From positions 3,038,001 to 3,102,000 of the forward strand of contig NZ_CP058579.1 in assembly GCF_013402875.1 (NCBI RefSeq): a stretch of DNA of 64,000 nt, given 5' to 3'. The DNA is from Halorarum salinum (lineage in GTDB: Archaea; Halobacteriota; Halobacteria; Halobacteriales; Haloferacaceae). Under the pieces are notes generated by a model. It worked only from the letters and a program-made list of their open reading frames with translations, made no database searches and had not been told where the DNA came from. Both the position numbers and the translations under genes were made by a program. The stretch's first letter is position 1. Each line of letters starts with the position of its first letter. Positions 1 to 9,311 of this stretch are shown in pieces.

Positions 1-1
1 G

Positions 2-379
2 CCGCTCGTCCGCCGGTACTCCGCCCTGGAGACGGCGACCTACTCGACGGTCGCGGCGGTGCCGATGCTCGCCGCGCTCGTCCCGGTCGAACTGGCCGTC
101 CGTGACGTTCCGCTCGCCGGGATCGCGGTCACTCCGGCGCTCGTCGCCGCGGTCGCGTACCTCGGCGTCGCGAGCACGGCCCTCGCGTGGTACTGCTGGT
201 ACAGGGGGCTCGAGACCGCGGACGCGGGGACGGTCGCGGTGTACTTCTTCGCCCAGCCGGCCGTCGGCGCCGCGCTGGGCGCAGTCCTGCTCGACGAGAC
301 GCTCTCGTCGGGGTTCTTCCTCGGCGGCGCGACGATGGCCGTCGGCATCTACCTCGTGAGCGTCGCCGACGCCGGGTGA
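2..379 (+). CDS. EamA/DMT-family transporter, C-terminal part (partial)
   Basis: The reading frame is open from the window edge to the stop at 379, so only the last 125 or so residues are present. The sequence is hydrophobic, with about four helices, and shows the drug/metabolite transporter pattern: a helix ending AWYCWYRGLE, then a helix with FFAQPAVGAALGAVLLDE and a last helix FFLGGATMAVGIYLV. EamA proteins are inner-membrane exporters or importers of small metabolites with two five-helix repeats; this is the second repeat. The substrate cannot be told. A second, complete EamA gene lies at 34080. Confidence 0.85.
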   Translation, partial: PLVRRYSALETATYSTVAAVPMLAALVPVELAVRDVPLAGIAVTPALVAAVAYLGVASTALAWYCWYRGLETADAGTVAVYFFAQPAVGAALGAVLLDETLSSGFFLGGATMAVGIYLVSVADAG

Positions 380-522
380 TCGCCCGCCGGGACGTGTCGG
401 GGGCGTGCGGGTCGGCCGACGATGACCGGTGAGCGTCCCGTGTCCGGCCGGGCGCCTCGTGACCGGCCGGCCCCGCCGACGGCCGCCGTTCGAGTTTTGC
501 GACTGACGCCCGAACGGGCCGT

Positions 523-1662
523 ATGGTCAGCCTCTCCGGGGCGTGGCGGTTCCTGCGGCACGTGGGCTCGGACGTCTCCGAGAAGAACGTGACGTTCATG
601 GCCGCCGGCATCGCCTACAACGCGTTCATCTCGCTGGCGCCGACGCTGGTGCTCCTGTTCCTGGTGCTCTCGGCCGTCGGCGGCGGCCTCGAGGAGCGCA
701 TCGTCGAGGCGTCGGGGGAGTGGCTCCCCGGGCCCATCGCCGACGTCGTCGGGCAGCTGTTCCAGGGCGACCCCGCGGTCGGCGGCGCATCGGTCGTCGG
801 GCTCGTCGTCCTCGTCTGGGGGACGCTGAAGATCTTCCGGGGGCTCGACACCGCGTTCTCGGAGATCTACGAGACCGAGGGCGGCAACACCTTCGTGGAC
901 AAACTCAAGGACGGGATAGTCGTGTTCGTCGCGCTCGTCGCCGCGGTCGTGGCGACGGTCGGGCTCACCGCGGCCTTCGCCGCGTTCTCCGACAGGATCC
1001 CCTTCGTCGGAGCGTTGACGCCACTGCTGCTCGTCGTGGGGCTCGTGGTCGCGTTCCTCCCGATGTTCTACGTCTTCCCCGACACGGAGCTCGGACTGCG
1101 GGACGTGCTGCCGGGGGTCCTGTTCGCGGCCGTCGGCTGGGCGGCCTTCCAGGGGCTGTTCCAGGTGTACCTCGAGTTCAGCGACCCGGGGGCCGGGAGC
1201 TTCTTCGGCGGCGTGATCGTCGTCGTGACGTACCTCTACTTCTCGGGGCTCGTCCTGCTGATCGGCGCGGTCATCAACTCGGTGGTCGGCGGCCACTCGA
1301 CGGGGAAGCCCGGCGGCGTCGGCCGGGGCGCGACCAGCTACGAGGCGGAGCGGGAGGGCTCGCTGAACCGCGACGAACTCGCCGCGTACCTCCGGGATCT
1401 CCGCGAGGGGCTCACCGGCCACTACGAGGGGACGCGTCCGACCGCAGAGGGGGAGGAACGACCGCGTCCGCGTGGCCCCGTCGAACTCTCCGAGCACTCC
1501 TCCCTCGAGGACGGCACCCGCCGGTGGACGGTCACGCTCAGCTGGGAGGCGGACGAGTCGGAGCCCGGTTCCACTTCCCCCGCCGGCCGCGATGCCGAGG
1601 CCACCCCCGACGAACCCCACGATTCGGCCGGCCGGAGTTCCGGGGACCGCCTCGGCGGCTGA
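523..1662 (+). CDS. YihY/virulence factor BrkB family membrane protein
   Basis: The 379-residue protein starts at an ATG preceded by an AT-rich spot in a short intergenic region. Residues 25-55 hold the family signature FMAAGIAYNAFISLAPTLVLL, and about six membrane helices follow up to residue 255 (including the FYVFPDTELGLRDVLPG loop and the TYLYFSGLVLLIGAVIN helix). The last 120 residues are hydrophilic and acidic, an extension typical of haloarchaeal members. The family (once mis-called ribonuclease BN) consists of integral membrane proteins of uncertain transport role. Family call is firm, function is not. Confidence 0.88.
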   Translation: MVSLSGAWRFLRHVGSDVSEKNVTFMAAGIAYNAFISLAPTLVLLFLVLSAVGGGLEERIVEASGEWLPGPIADVVGQLFQGDPAVGGASVVGLVVLVWGTLKIFRGLDTAFSEIYETEGGNTFVDKLKDGIVVFVALVAAVVATVGLTAAFAAFSDRIPFVGALTPLLLVVGLVVAFLPMFYVFPDTELGLRDVLPGVLFAAVGWAAFQGLFQVYLEFSDPGAGSFFGGVIVVVTYLYFSGLVLLIGAVINSVVGGHSTGKPGGVGRGATSYEAEREGSLNRDELAAYLRDLREGLTGHYEGTRPTAEGEERPRPRGPVELSEHSSLEDGTRRWTVTLSWEADESEPGSTSPAGRDAEATPDEPHDSAGRSSGDRLGG

Positions 1663-1711
1663 ACGGAAGCCACACCGTTATGTCCGGACGGGCCCACGAC
1701 CCCGACGACCC

Positions 1712-2569
1712 ATGAGCGAGGACCTCGGCACGCCGGTGCTCGACGACCACCTGCATCTCGACCCCGAGCACGGCCGCGGGCTCGACGCCGTCCGGGACTT
1801 CGTGCGGCTCGGGGGGACCCACATGATCGTCGTTAACAAGCCGTCCTGGCACCTCGGCGTCGAGGCCGAGACCCCCGACGACTTCCGCCCCGTGTTCGAG
1901 ACGACCGTCGACGTGGTCGAGCGGGCGTCGGCGCTGCTCGACGGGCGCGCGTGGGCCGTCCTGGGCGTCCACCCCGGCCTGGTCTCGCGGCTCGTGGACG
2001 AGCGCGACCTCGCGCCGCCGGCGGCGCGCGACCTCATGCGGGGCGGACTGGAGGTCGCCGCCGAGTACGTCGACGGCGGCCGCGCGCTGGGGCTGAAGTC
2101 GGGGCGCCCGCACTACGAGGTGACCGACGAGGTGTGGGACGCCTCGAACGAGGTCACGCGGCACGCGTTCGCGCTCGGCGCCGAGCACGACTGTCCGGTG
2201 CAACTGCACACCGAGTCGGCCGAGGACCTCACGGAACTGGCGGAGTGGGCGGAAGAGGAGGGGCTGGCCCGCGAACGGGTAGTCAAGCACTACGCCGGCG
2301 GGCGACTCGCGGGCCCGACGCCGAGCGTGATGAGCGAGAAGGACAGCCTGCGCGTCGCGGCCGAGGCGGGCGAGCCGTTCCTGATGGAGACGGACTTCGT
2401 CGACGACCCCGAGAAGCCGGGTGCGGTCATGGGCCCCAAGACCGTCCCGCGACGGGTTCGCTGGCTCCGGGAGGAGGGGTACGGCGACGCCGTGCGGACG
2501 GCCCACGTCGAGACGCCGGAACTGGCCTACGGGATCGACACCGTCGGGACGCTGACGCGGGAGACGTAG
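1712..2569 (+). CDS. TatD-related metal-dependent hydrolase
   Basis: A 285-residue protein starting at ATG 1712, where the sequence begins MSEDLGTPVLDDHLHLDPEH. Its TIM-barrel metal site can be followed: the N-terminal HxH in DDHLHLD, a histidine in QLHTES, another in VVKHYAGG, and the acidic residue in METDFVDD near the C terminus. These fit the TatD/amidohydrolase superfamily of metal-dependent phosphodiesterases and deoxyribonucleases. Archaeal members form a separate branch whose substrate is unknown. It follows the YihY gene by about 50 bases and may be cotranscribed. Confidence 0.85.
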   Translation: MSEDLGTPVLDDHLHLDPEHGRGLDAVRDFVRLGGTHMIVVNKPSWHLGVEAETPDDFRPVFETTVDVVERASALLDGRAWAVLGVHPGLVSRLVDERDLAPPAARDLMRGGLEVAAEYVDGGRALGLKSGRPHYEVTDEVWDASNEVTRHAFALGAEHDCPVQLHTESAEDLTELAEWAEEEGLARERVVKHYAGGRLAGPTPSVMSEKDSLRVAAEAGEPFLMETDFVDDPEKPGAVMGPKTVPRRVRWLREEGYGDAVRTAHVETPELAYGIDTVGTLTRET

Positions 2570-2672
2570 CCGGGAGCGCCGCCGGCCCGGCTCCGTCGAC
2601 CCTCCCCCATCGAGGACGCCGGCGACCGGAGGATAAGAAAGGCATATCAACGCGGCCCCGGACCGTGTGAGT

Positions 2673-3251
2673 ATGAGCGAACCCGACGAGACGTTCTACA
2701 CCGAGGAGCGGTGGCAGAACTGGCTCGACCGAGTCGAGGAGGAGAGCCTCGATCCGGAGGACGAGGACTCCGCGCGCCTACTCCTGAACCTCCAGGACGA
2801 CGCCGCCATCGCGGTGGCGAAGGTCGTCTCCGCGCACGACGACGGTCGGCTGGACGAGGAGGCGGCAGTCGAGGAGATCGCCGGCATCCGCGACGTCGTG
2901 CTCGCGGACGTCCACTTCGAGAACGAGGAGAAGGCGATGCTCATCGACGGCGTCCAGACGAGCCTGGTCTGCGTGTTCTACGCCGCCGAGGAGTACGTCG
3001 TCGGGGGGCCGGTCGAGGAGGCCACCGTCGCGGAGTACGTCGACGCGGCCGTCGACGCCGAGGCGAACGAGGACGTCGACGCCGCGCTGGGCTACCTCGT
3101 GCAGGCCGGCACGCGCATCATCGACGGCGACGAACTCCCGATGGAGGCCGTCGAGGACCTCGAGTACGGCCTCGTCTCCGAGTGGGTGAACGGGCTGGAC
3201 TCGCTGCAGTCGGCGATGTCCGACCCCGAAGTGGTCGAGGAAGAGGACTAG
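2673..3251 (+). CDS. DUF2150 family protein
   Basis: A 192-residue, strongly acidic soluble protein beginning MSEPDETFYTEERWQNWLDR. The WQNWLDRVEEE start, the DDAAIAVAKVVSAHD segment and ADVHFENEEKAMLIDGVQTS match what I know of DUF2150, a family confined to haloarchaea and relatives. A GTG two codons upstream (2667) could also start translation, but ATG 2673 keeps the usual MSEP N-terminus. No catalytic motif is visible and the function is unknown. Confidence 0.8.
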   Translation: MSEPDETFYTEERWQNWLDRVEEESLDPEDEDSARLLLNLQDDAAIAVAKVVSAHDDGRLDEEAAVEEIAGIRDVVLADVHFENEEKAMLIDGVQTSLVCVFYAAEEYVVGGPVEEATVAEYVDAAVDAEANEDVDAALGYLVQAGTRIIDGDELPMEAVEDLEYGLVSEWVNGLDSLQSAMSDPEVVEEED

Positions 3252-3282
3252 CCCGACGAGTCTCGTCGGCCGCGTTCCGTCG

Positions 3283-4983
3283 TCAGACGATGATCTGGAA
3301 CGCGAACGTCACCGTGATGTCCCCCTCCAGGTAGATCGCGAAACTGATGAAGATCCCCTGGATGTTCTGCGTTCCGCCGTCGGAGTCCGAGTTCAACTGT
3401 TCGTCGAACTGGATCGTCACGTCCGTCCCGCCGGGTTCGATCCGGTAAGGGTCGGAGCCGAAGAAGTGTGGCGATCCGGCCTCAGCCGCGGTCCCGTCGA
3501 CCCTGCGAACGTCCCCCTCGTTGCTGAACGTGACGTTCGTGATGGCCTCGGTGCTCTCGACGAGCTCCCCGTTCGATCGGATCGCGCTTACGTAATCGAG
3601 CCGGTACCCGGTCGCATTGACCGAGTTCGTGCCTGTGTTGGTCACGTTGATCGTGATCGAGTCGGCGTCCTCGACGACCGACTCGGTGTGGTTGAGGACG
3701 ACCAGAGATCGACCGGCCTGCTCACCGGAACCACCGCCTCCGTCGCCGCCGAGCACGTTGTTGAACACGCGGAACCGCGTCGATCGTTCGCCCGGCGCCG
3801 CGTCGTCGGTCCCGAGGTACGCGTCGACCGGAATCGTCCCGAGGTTCCCGGTCGCGTTGAAGTAGACCGTCGCCTTCCCGTCCTCGTCCGTCCTGACCTG
3901 GGTCCCGTCGGCCGTCGCGTTCCGGTCGGCGAGCGCGCCGTCGGCCCGTTCGAACGTTCCCTCGCCCGCGTCGTACGTCACGACCGAGTTCGAGACGGGG
4001 TTGTTGAACCTGTCGCGGGCCTCGACCACGAGCCTCACTCGCCCCTCGCGGTTCGTCTGAGTCCGGTTGTCGCCCTCCGCGACGAGGTAGCGCGCGCCGG
4101 GGTCGGCCTCCCGGTTCGGGTCAGACTCCTCGCGGAGTTCGAGCCTCGCGATCCGGAGTTCGTACGCCTGGTCCCCCTCCATCGTGACGTTGACGTAGTC
4201 GGCCCCCTCCGGCCTCGTGACGTCGCGCACGTACCGGTCGGGGTGGGACCCGTCCGGATCGAGTTGGTCCGCGAGGAGGTCCTCCCACGTCGACTCCGAC
4301 AGGTCGGTCGGAACGGTGACGTTGAACGACGCGGACGACCGGTTGGTTACGGTCACCGTCCGGGTGTGGGCGCTCACCGGCGAGACGGTCACGCCCGTCG
4401 AGAGCCCCTCGGCGTGCAGGTCGCCCGAGACGGTCACGAGCCTGATCCGGTTGCCGTCGACGAGCGTCTGCGGGGTGGAGACCACGGGGGTCTCGTAGCC
4501 ACGGTAGACGACGCCGTTCTCGACGATCACCGGCGCGGCGCCGTCGAACTCGTTGTAGGCAGGGTCGAACGCGACGGTCCGCGTCGTGTACTCCAGCCGG
4601 TTCGACTCCGACGCGAGGTACCGGTCGACGTTCCGGCGGTCGCCGGCGGCGGCGACGCCGCTCACCGACGCGTTCGCCGTCTCCGCCGTCCGCACCGTCC
4701 CGGCAGCGGGGGGCGGGTTCACGAAGAAGGCGCGTACCGGATACCCCGTCCCGGCGTCCACGGTCAGGCCGCGGACGTTGCCGTCGGCCGCCGAGGAGAG
4801 CATCACGTTCCGCAGCGACTCGACGTCCGCCGTCGACTCCCCGTAGTGGGTGAACTCGATCTCGGCGTTCTCCTGGGGGACGACGAACGCCTGGTACGAG
4901 GACGCGGCGAGGACGAGGAATCCGAACAGGACGACGACCCCGACCTGGACGGACTGTGCGCGCTCGTCTCCCCCTGGTCGCAT
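3283..4983 (-). CDS. Secreted, membrane-anchored protein with pilin-like N terminus and Ig-like domain
   Basis: A 566-residue protein. Residues 8-35 read RAQSVQVGVVVLFGFLVLAA, a short charged leader plus one hydrophobic helix, like archaeal type IV pilin-like (class III) signal sequences. The rest is extracellular beta-rich sequence with many N-glycosylation sequons (NVT, NRT, NATA). About residues 310-410 resemble a bacterial Ig-like (Big-1) fold: VVEARDRFNNPVSNSVVTYD followed by TDEDGKATVYFNATG. The C-terminal domain ends with an FDEQLNSDSDGG stretch. A glutamate after the expected peptidase site would normally be required and is not seen, so processing is uncertain. Likely surface exposed; role unknown. 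Confidence 0.7.
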   Translation of the reverse strand: MRPGGDERAQSVQVGVVVLFGFLVLAASSYQAFVVPQENAEIEFTHYGESTADVESLRNVMLSSAADGNVRGLTVDAGTGYPVRAFFVNPPPAAGTVRTAETANASVSGVAAAGDRRNVDRYLASESNRLEYTTRTVAFDPAYNEFDGAAPVIVENGVVYRGYETPVVSTPQTLVDGNRIRLVTVSGDLHAEGLSTGVTVSPVSAHTRTVTVTNRSSASFNVTVPTDLSESTWEDLLADQLDPDGSHPDRYVRDVTRPEGADYVNVTMEGDQAYELRIARLELREESDPNREADPGARYLVAEGDNRTQTNREGRVRLVVEARDRFNNPVSNSVVTYDAGEGTFERADGALADRNATADGTQVRTDEDGKATVYFNATGNLGTIPVDAYLGTDDAAPGERSTRFRVFNNVLGGDGGGGSGEQAGRSLVVLNHTESVVEDADSITINVTNTGTNSVNATGYRLDYVSAIRSNGELVESTEAITNVTFSNEGDVRRVDGTAAEAGSPHFFGSDPYRIEPGGTDVTIQFDEQLNSDSDGGTQNIQGIFISFAIYLEGDITVTFAFQIIV

Positions 4984-5103
4984 CGTGGGGGCAGACGGAA
5001 GGGGGGATTAAAGACCTGTTCGTCGGAGCGAACGACTCGATTCGACGAACGACGTAATCCCTATCGACACACCAATAAGTCCGTTCCCCGAATCGGGGTC
5101 CAC

Positions 5104-6441
5104 ATGACTGCCGTCGGCATCGACGCCATCGAGATCTGGACGGGAAAGCTCCAGTTGGACCTGCCGAACACGTTCGCGCCGGCCAAGGACCAGGACCCCG
5201 GCTACTACACCGAAGGGCTCGGCCTGGAGACCTCGTCGTTCCCCGACACCTACGAGGACATCGTGACGATGGGCGCCAACGCCGCCAAGCGTCTGATGGA
5301 CCGCAAGGGGCTGGTCCCCGACGACGTCGGACGGATCGACGTCGCCACCGAGTCGGCGTTCGACAACTCGAAGCCGGTGTCGACGTACATCGCGGGCTGC
5401 CTCGAGAAGGTGTACGAGGGCGACTTCCACCACGCGAACAAGGGCGAGCGGAAGTTCGCGTGCGTCGCCGGCACCCAGTCGATCGACGACGCCTACAACT
5501 GGATCCGGGCGGGACGGAACCGCGGGCGGTCGGCGCTCGTGGTCGCGACCGACACGGCGCTGTACGCCCGCGGCGACCCCGGCGAGGCGACCCAGGGCGC
5601 CGGCGCGGTGGCGATGCTCGTCTCCGAGGAGCCGAGCCTGGTCGAACTCTCGACCGAGCAGGGGTACGGCTCGGCCGACGAGACCGACTTCCTCAAGCCG
5701 AACCAGCAGTTCCCGAGCGTCGACGGCAAGCGCTCGATGCAGGTGTACCTCGCACGCATGCGCGAGGCCGTGGAGGACTTCGAGTCGGTCGCGTGGGACA
5801 TGCACCCCGAGGACTTCGCGTACATCCCGTTCCACACGCCGTTCCCGGGCATGGTCCGGAAGGCCGGCCTGCTCGGCTACCGGCACACCATCCGCGACAC
5901 CGAGATCGAGGACGAGCTGGCCGACGAGATCGGCCGCCAGCCCCGCGAGGCGGAGTACGACGACCGGGAGGCCTACGAGGAGGCGATCCGCGGATACATG
6001 GACGAACTGAAGGACACGGACGCGTACCGCGACTGGTACCGCCGCGTCATCGAGCCGACGCTGAACCTCTCCCGCAGGGTCGGCAACTGGTACACCGGGT
6101 CGGTCCACGTCGCCCGCGCGTCCGCGCTGGCACACGCGGCCGAGAACGACCGCGACGTGACCGGCGAGAAGCTGCTCGTCGGCTCGTATGGCTCCGGCGC
6201 GCAGGCCGAGATCCACGCCGAGACCGTGCAGGAGGGCTGGCGCGAGGAGATCGAGGCGCTCTCGATCGACGACCAGCTCGAGCGCCGCTACGACGTGAGC
6301 TACGACGAGTACGAGACGGTCCACGACGCCCACAACCACGAGATGGATCGCGAACTCGAGGAGTTCACCACGCCGGAGGGCGAGTTCGTCCACGTCGGCT
6401 GGGGACGGATGAGCGAGCGGAAGTACGAGTACGTGGAGTAG
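5104..6441 (+). CDS. hmgB: Hydroxymethylglutaryl-CoA synthase
   Basis: A 445-residue thiolase-fold enzyme that condenses acetyl-CoA with acetoacetyl-CoA to HMG-CoA, the second step of the mevalonate pathway that supplies archaeal isoprenoid lipids. The catalytic triad is visible: Glu83 in ATESAFDNSKP, the nucleophile Cys120 in RKFACVAGTQS, and His244 in IPFHTPFPGMVRKAG. Length and motifs fit the archaeal/eukaryotic-type synthase. ATG 5104 follows an AT-rich promoter stretch and gives the expected start MTAVGIDAIEIW. Upstream codons in the same frame are antisense to the pilin-like gene and were excluded. Confidence 0.95.
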   Translation: MTAVGIDAIEIWTGKLQLDLPNTFAPAKDQDPGYYTEGLGLETSSFPDTYEDIVTMGANAAKRLMDRKGLVPDDVGRIDVATESAFDNSKPVSTYIAGCLEKVYEGDFHHANKGERKFACVAGTQSIDDAYNWIRAGRNRGRSALVVATDTALYARGDPGEATQGAGAVAMLVSEEPSLVELSTEQGYGSADETDFLKPNQQFPSVDGKRSMQVYLARMREAVEDFESVAWDMHPEDFAYIPFHTPFPGMVRKAGLLGYRHTIRDTEIEDELADEIGRQPREAEYDDREAYEEAIRGYMDELKDTDAYRDWYRRVIEPTLNLSRRVGNWYTGSVHVARASALAHAAENDRDVTGEKLLVGSYGSGAQAEIHAETVQEGWREEIEALSIDDQLERRYDVSYDEYETVHDAHNHEMDRELEEFTTPEGEFVHVGWGRMSERKYEYVE

Positions 6442-6597
6442 TCGGAGCCCGTTCCCGGATTCGGGGAGCAGCATCAGTTGTGGGCAGACCGGGTTCCGCA
6501 TCCGGAGGCGGGTCCAGAGATGCGTCGGCTGATTCCGTAAGTAGTCTTTGCGTACTTCGCGACGATGGTTTAGGAGCCCACGTCGTTGAGCCACCAA

Positions 6598-7594
6598 ATG
6601 GTTTCGAAGGGCTGGCTCCAGCAGCATCAGATCGTCGTTCATACGGTCGCCGCTTTGCTTGCCATCGCGTTCTGGGTCCGTCGTCCGGGACTCGACGCCA
6701 CTTTTGAACGGGTCATCGATCCCGCCGTTGCCGTCCTGTCATACGTGACCTTTCTGGAAATTCCGTTCATTCGGCTCCGTCGGGCGTTTACGAACGGCCG
6801 ATTCGATGGAACCCCACTGGGGATTGAACTTCCTCGTCGTCCCGCTCGTCGCGTGGGGACTCACCCGGGTGCTCCCCCAAGAGTCGGTCATCCTCGTCGG
6901 CGTGTTCATGGGTCTCCTGACACCGTGCATCGACTACGTAATCGCCTTCGCTGAACTTGCAGGTGGGAACCCCGAACAGATCACCGCGATAACACCGGCC
7001 CTGATGCTCATGCAACTCCTGCTGCTACCAGTGTATCTCCGGGCGTTCATGGGTTCACGGGTCGCTGACGTCATCGAAGCCGGTCCGTTCGTCGAGGCGT
7101 TCCTGCTGCTCATCGTGCTTCCCTCGACGCTCGCGTGGCTCACCGAAGTATGGTCAGACCGTACTGAGGCTGAGGCGGGCGATCGGTGGCAGGAGACGAT
7201 GGGGTGGCTTCCCGTCCCGACGATGGGTGCGACGTTGTTCGTCGTCGTCGCCTCACGACTCCCTCACGTGCAGGATTCGATCGGGCAGGTCGCAGCCACC
7301 GTCCCGGTGTACGTGGGATTTCTGGCCGTAATGCCGCTGCTCGGACGATCGGCGGCCGGACTCGTCGGGATGGAAGTCGGCGAGAGCCGTGGGCTCGTCT
7401 TCACTTCGGCGACCCGAAACGCGTTGGTCGCTCTTCCGCTCGCACTCGCCCTGCCCGAAGGCTACCGATTGGTCCCCGCAGTCGTCGTCACGCGGACGCT
7501 CGTCGAACTGGTTGGGATGGTCGTTCTGACGCGGGTGGTACCGCTGTGGCTCCTGCCGGAGGCTCCGACGCCGCTCTCGGTTCCATACGCGTAG
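6598..7594 (+). pseudogene. ACR3-type arsenite exporter, frameshifted
   Basis: Two adjoining frames together encode one 330-residue bile acid:sodium symporter/ACR3-like protein. Frame one (from ATG 6598) gives the N-terminal helices up to RLRRAFTNGRFDG; frame two resumes at about 6811 with HWGLNFLVVPLVAWGL and runs to 7594. The switch falls in a CCCC run at 6812-6815; removing one C restores RFDGTHWGLNF. Family marks include GVFMGLLTPCIDYVI, with the conserved cysteine of arsenite exporters, and TSATRNALVALPLAL. ACR3 pumps arsenite out of the cell. It could be a true frameshift or a sequencing error; the rest of the gene is undamaged. Confidence 0.8.
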
Positions 7595-7642
7595 CGACAC
7601 GCGTTCGATGCCGAACTAACCCATCGATGAGGAGACGCCGGT

Positions 7643-8008
7643 TCAGGAACGATCCTCGGACTCGGTGAGATACTCGTCGCCCCAGGCGTCCATCGCCTCG
7701 ATCACGGGTCTAAGCGATTCCCCGCCCTCGGTCAGCGAGTACTCGACGCGAAACGGCTTTTCGCTCACGATCGATCGATTCACGAGCCCGTTCTCTTCGA
7801 GATCCTCCAGGCTGTTCGAGAGAACCGTACTGGAGATGCTGTCGATCTCCGATTTGAGGGCGTTGAACCCGAGCGGGCCGCACACGAGCAAGCGATGCAC
7901 GATAACCGGATGCCACTTCTTGCCGATGAGATGAGCCGTACACGTTACCGTACACCACTCGTCCTCGGCACACCACGACGCGACGCAGGAGGTTTCCGGG
8001 CGACTCAT
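7643..8008 (-). CDS. HxlR-family winged-helix transcriptional regulator
   Basis: A 121-residue DNA-binding protein. ATG 8008 gives MSRPETSCVASWCAEDEWCT, followed by the HxlR core: IGKKWHPVIVHRLL, GPLGFNALKSEIDSISSTVLSNSLEDLEENGLV and the wing EYSLTEGGESLRPVI. The N-terminal cysteines (four or more before the core) resemble the redox or metal-sensing cysteines of the family. It is convergent with the ACR3 gene and divergent from the DoxX gene, with the AT-rich stretch 8035-8055 between as the likely control region. It probably regulates one or both neighbours. Confidence 0.88.
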   Translation of the reverse strand: MSRPETSCVASWCAEDEWCTVTCTAHLIGKKWHPVIVHRLLVCGPLGFNALKSEIDSISSTVLSNSLEDLEENGLVNRSIVSEKPFRVEYSLTEGGESLRPVIEAMDAWGDEYLTESEDRS

Positions 8009-8161
8009 TCGTGCATGGCAGTACCGAGTGCACACCCAGTATTATATCGATGCTAAGGCACGAACCCGTACCGGGTACCGTCTCCAAAGCCGATCAGGAA
8101 ACCGCATCACCTGAGCGCTCCCTTCGCTTAGGCTTATTCGAGCGGTCGCGGTCTCACTCCC

Positions 8162-8569
8162 ATGGTCCAAACGATCAGCCGGTCGCTGGTGTCGGTGACT
8201 CAGGTGGTTCCGCACTGGGTCCGGCTTCTGATCCGACTCTCGATCGCTGCAGTGGTCGCCAAGCCCGCGCTGAGCAAATTCCTGACACACGAGAGTTCAG
8301 TCGCGTTCTTCTCACGGATCGGCATTCCGTTCCCGAACGCGATGGTCGTTATCGCCGGCACCATTCAGATCACGGCAGTGGTGATGCTCGTCCTCGGAAT
8401 CAGTGAGGACCTCGCGGCACTTTCGTTGGTTCCGGTGATGCTCGTGGCGATCGCCTACGTCGGCCCGGACTGGAAGAACCTCGCCGTCATCGGCGGATCG
8501 CTGGCTATCATCGTTCTCCGAACGGGAGCGGATTCACCGTCGTCACCGCTCGGTCTTCGACGCGGTTAG
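8162..8569 (+). CDS. DoxX family membrane protein
   Basis: A 135-residue protein with four predicted membrane helices. The start VVPHWVRLLIRLSIAAVVAKPALSKFLTH and the SRIGIPFPNAMVVIAGTIQITAVVMLVLG repeat are typical of DoxX-like proteins, which are linked to quinone or redox chemistry but have no settled general function. The ATG lies about 27 bases after a CTTATT box, so a short or absent leader is likely. Its position next to an HxlR regulator is a common arrangement for redox-responsive units. Confidence 0.82.
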   Translation: MVQTISRSLVSVTQVVPHWVRLLIRLSIAAVVAKPALSKFLTHESSVAFFSRIGIPFPNAMVVIAGTIQITAVVMLVLGISEDLAALSLVPVMLVAIAYVGPDWKNLAVIGGSLAIIVLRTGADSPSSPLGLRRG

Positions 8570-8635
8570 GCGACGCTAACCCGGTCAGTACGACCTCGTC
8601 TCAGCCTTATCCGATCGGTGTGCGATCGGGTGCGT

Positions 8636-9103
8636 ATGGAACGGACTCGATCGACCCACGGTTTCGGATACGGGGTCGTTGCGACGGTCGCAATGTCAAC
8701 CGTGATGACGTTCGGCGTTCTGTCCGGGCTGTCGCCGATTCCCGAGCCGATCCCGAAGGCCATCGTCACCTCGGTGCTCGGAATCACGGCCCCCAAACCG
8801 CTCGTCGTCGGCCTCGCAGTCGGATTGCATCTCATTTACGGCGGTGCGTTTGGCGCCCTCCTTGCGCGTTTCACACCTGCCGTGACGATCCTGAAGGGCA
8901 TCTATCTCGGCGTAACGCTCTGGTTGCTCGTGCAACTCGGTGTCCTGCCGGTGCTCGGGTGGGGTGTCTTTGGAACGACGGTCACGCCGAGGATCGCGGC
9001 GACGACGCTCGCTCTCCACCTCGTCTATGGCGTCGTACTCGGATGGACGCTCGATCGTAACTCGACACGGGTTAGAACGCCGGGATCCACGGGCGTGAAC
9101 TGA
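8636..9103 (+). CDS. Conserved haloarchaeal multi-pass membrane protein
   Basis: A 155-residue protein (ATG 8636; the frame is open a little further upstream) with four hydrophobic helices: YGVVATVAMSTVMTFGVLSG, PLVVGLAVGLHLIYGGAFGALL, ILKGIYLGVTLWLLVQLGVLPVL and AATTLALHLVYGVVLGWTLD. The repeated GLHLIYGG/LHLVYGVVLGW helices suggest an internal duplication. Similar proteins occur next to DoxX genes in haloarchaea. Function unknown. Confidence 0.7.
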   Translation: MERTRSTHGFGYGVVATVAMSTVMTFGVLSGLSPIPEPIPKAIVTSVLGITAPKPLVVGLAVGLHLIYGGAFGALLARFTPAVTILKGIYLGVTLWLLVQLGVLPVLGWGVFGTTVTPRIAATTLALHLVYGVVLGWTLDRNSTRVRTPGSTGVN

Positions 9104-9311
9104 TACGCCGGTGTAAGGATGTAGCGGCGTGAGTCGTTCCCCCTTCTCCGTGGTACGATCCGGAACCGACAGCGAGGTAGACGGGTTCCCAAACCGTCCG
9201 GGAGGTGCGACCGGCCGATCCGCTCGAACGCATTGGCCGCGCGCCAACCGGCCGATTTCCATCGCACTCCCCCGGTGAAGCCCACAAGCACGTCGGGCGC
9301 CGAACTCGTAC

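Noticed and set aside
349-1620. Long open frame on the minus strand opposite the YihY gene
   Set aside because: High GC leaves antisense frames open; the translation is Arg/Pro/Glu-rich and has no family pattern, while the plus strand codes a clear membrane protein.
3466-5103. In-frame extension of the HMG-CoA synthase upstream of ATG 5104
   Set aside because: It is antisense to the pilin-like gene and shows no similarity to thiolase-fold enzymes; ATG 5104 gives the normal N terminus.
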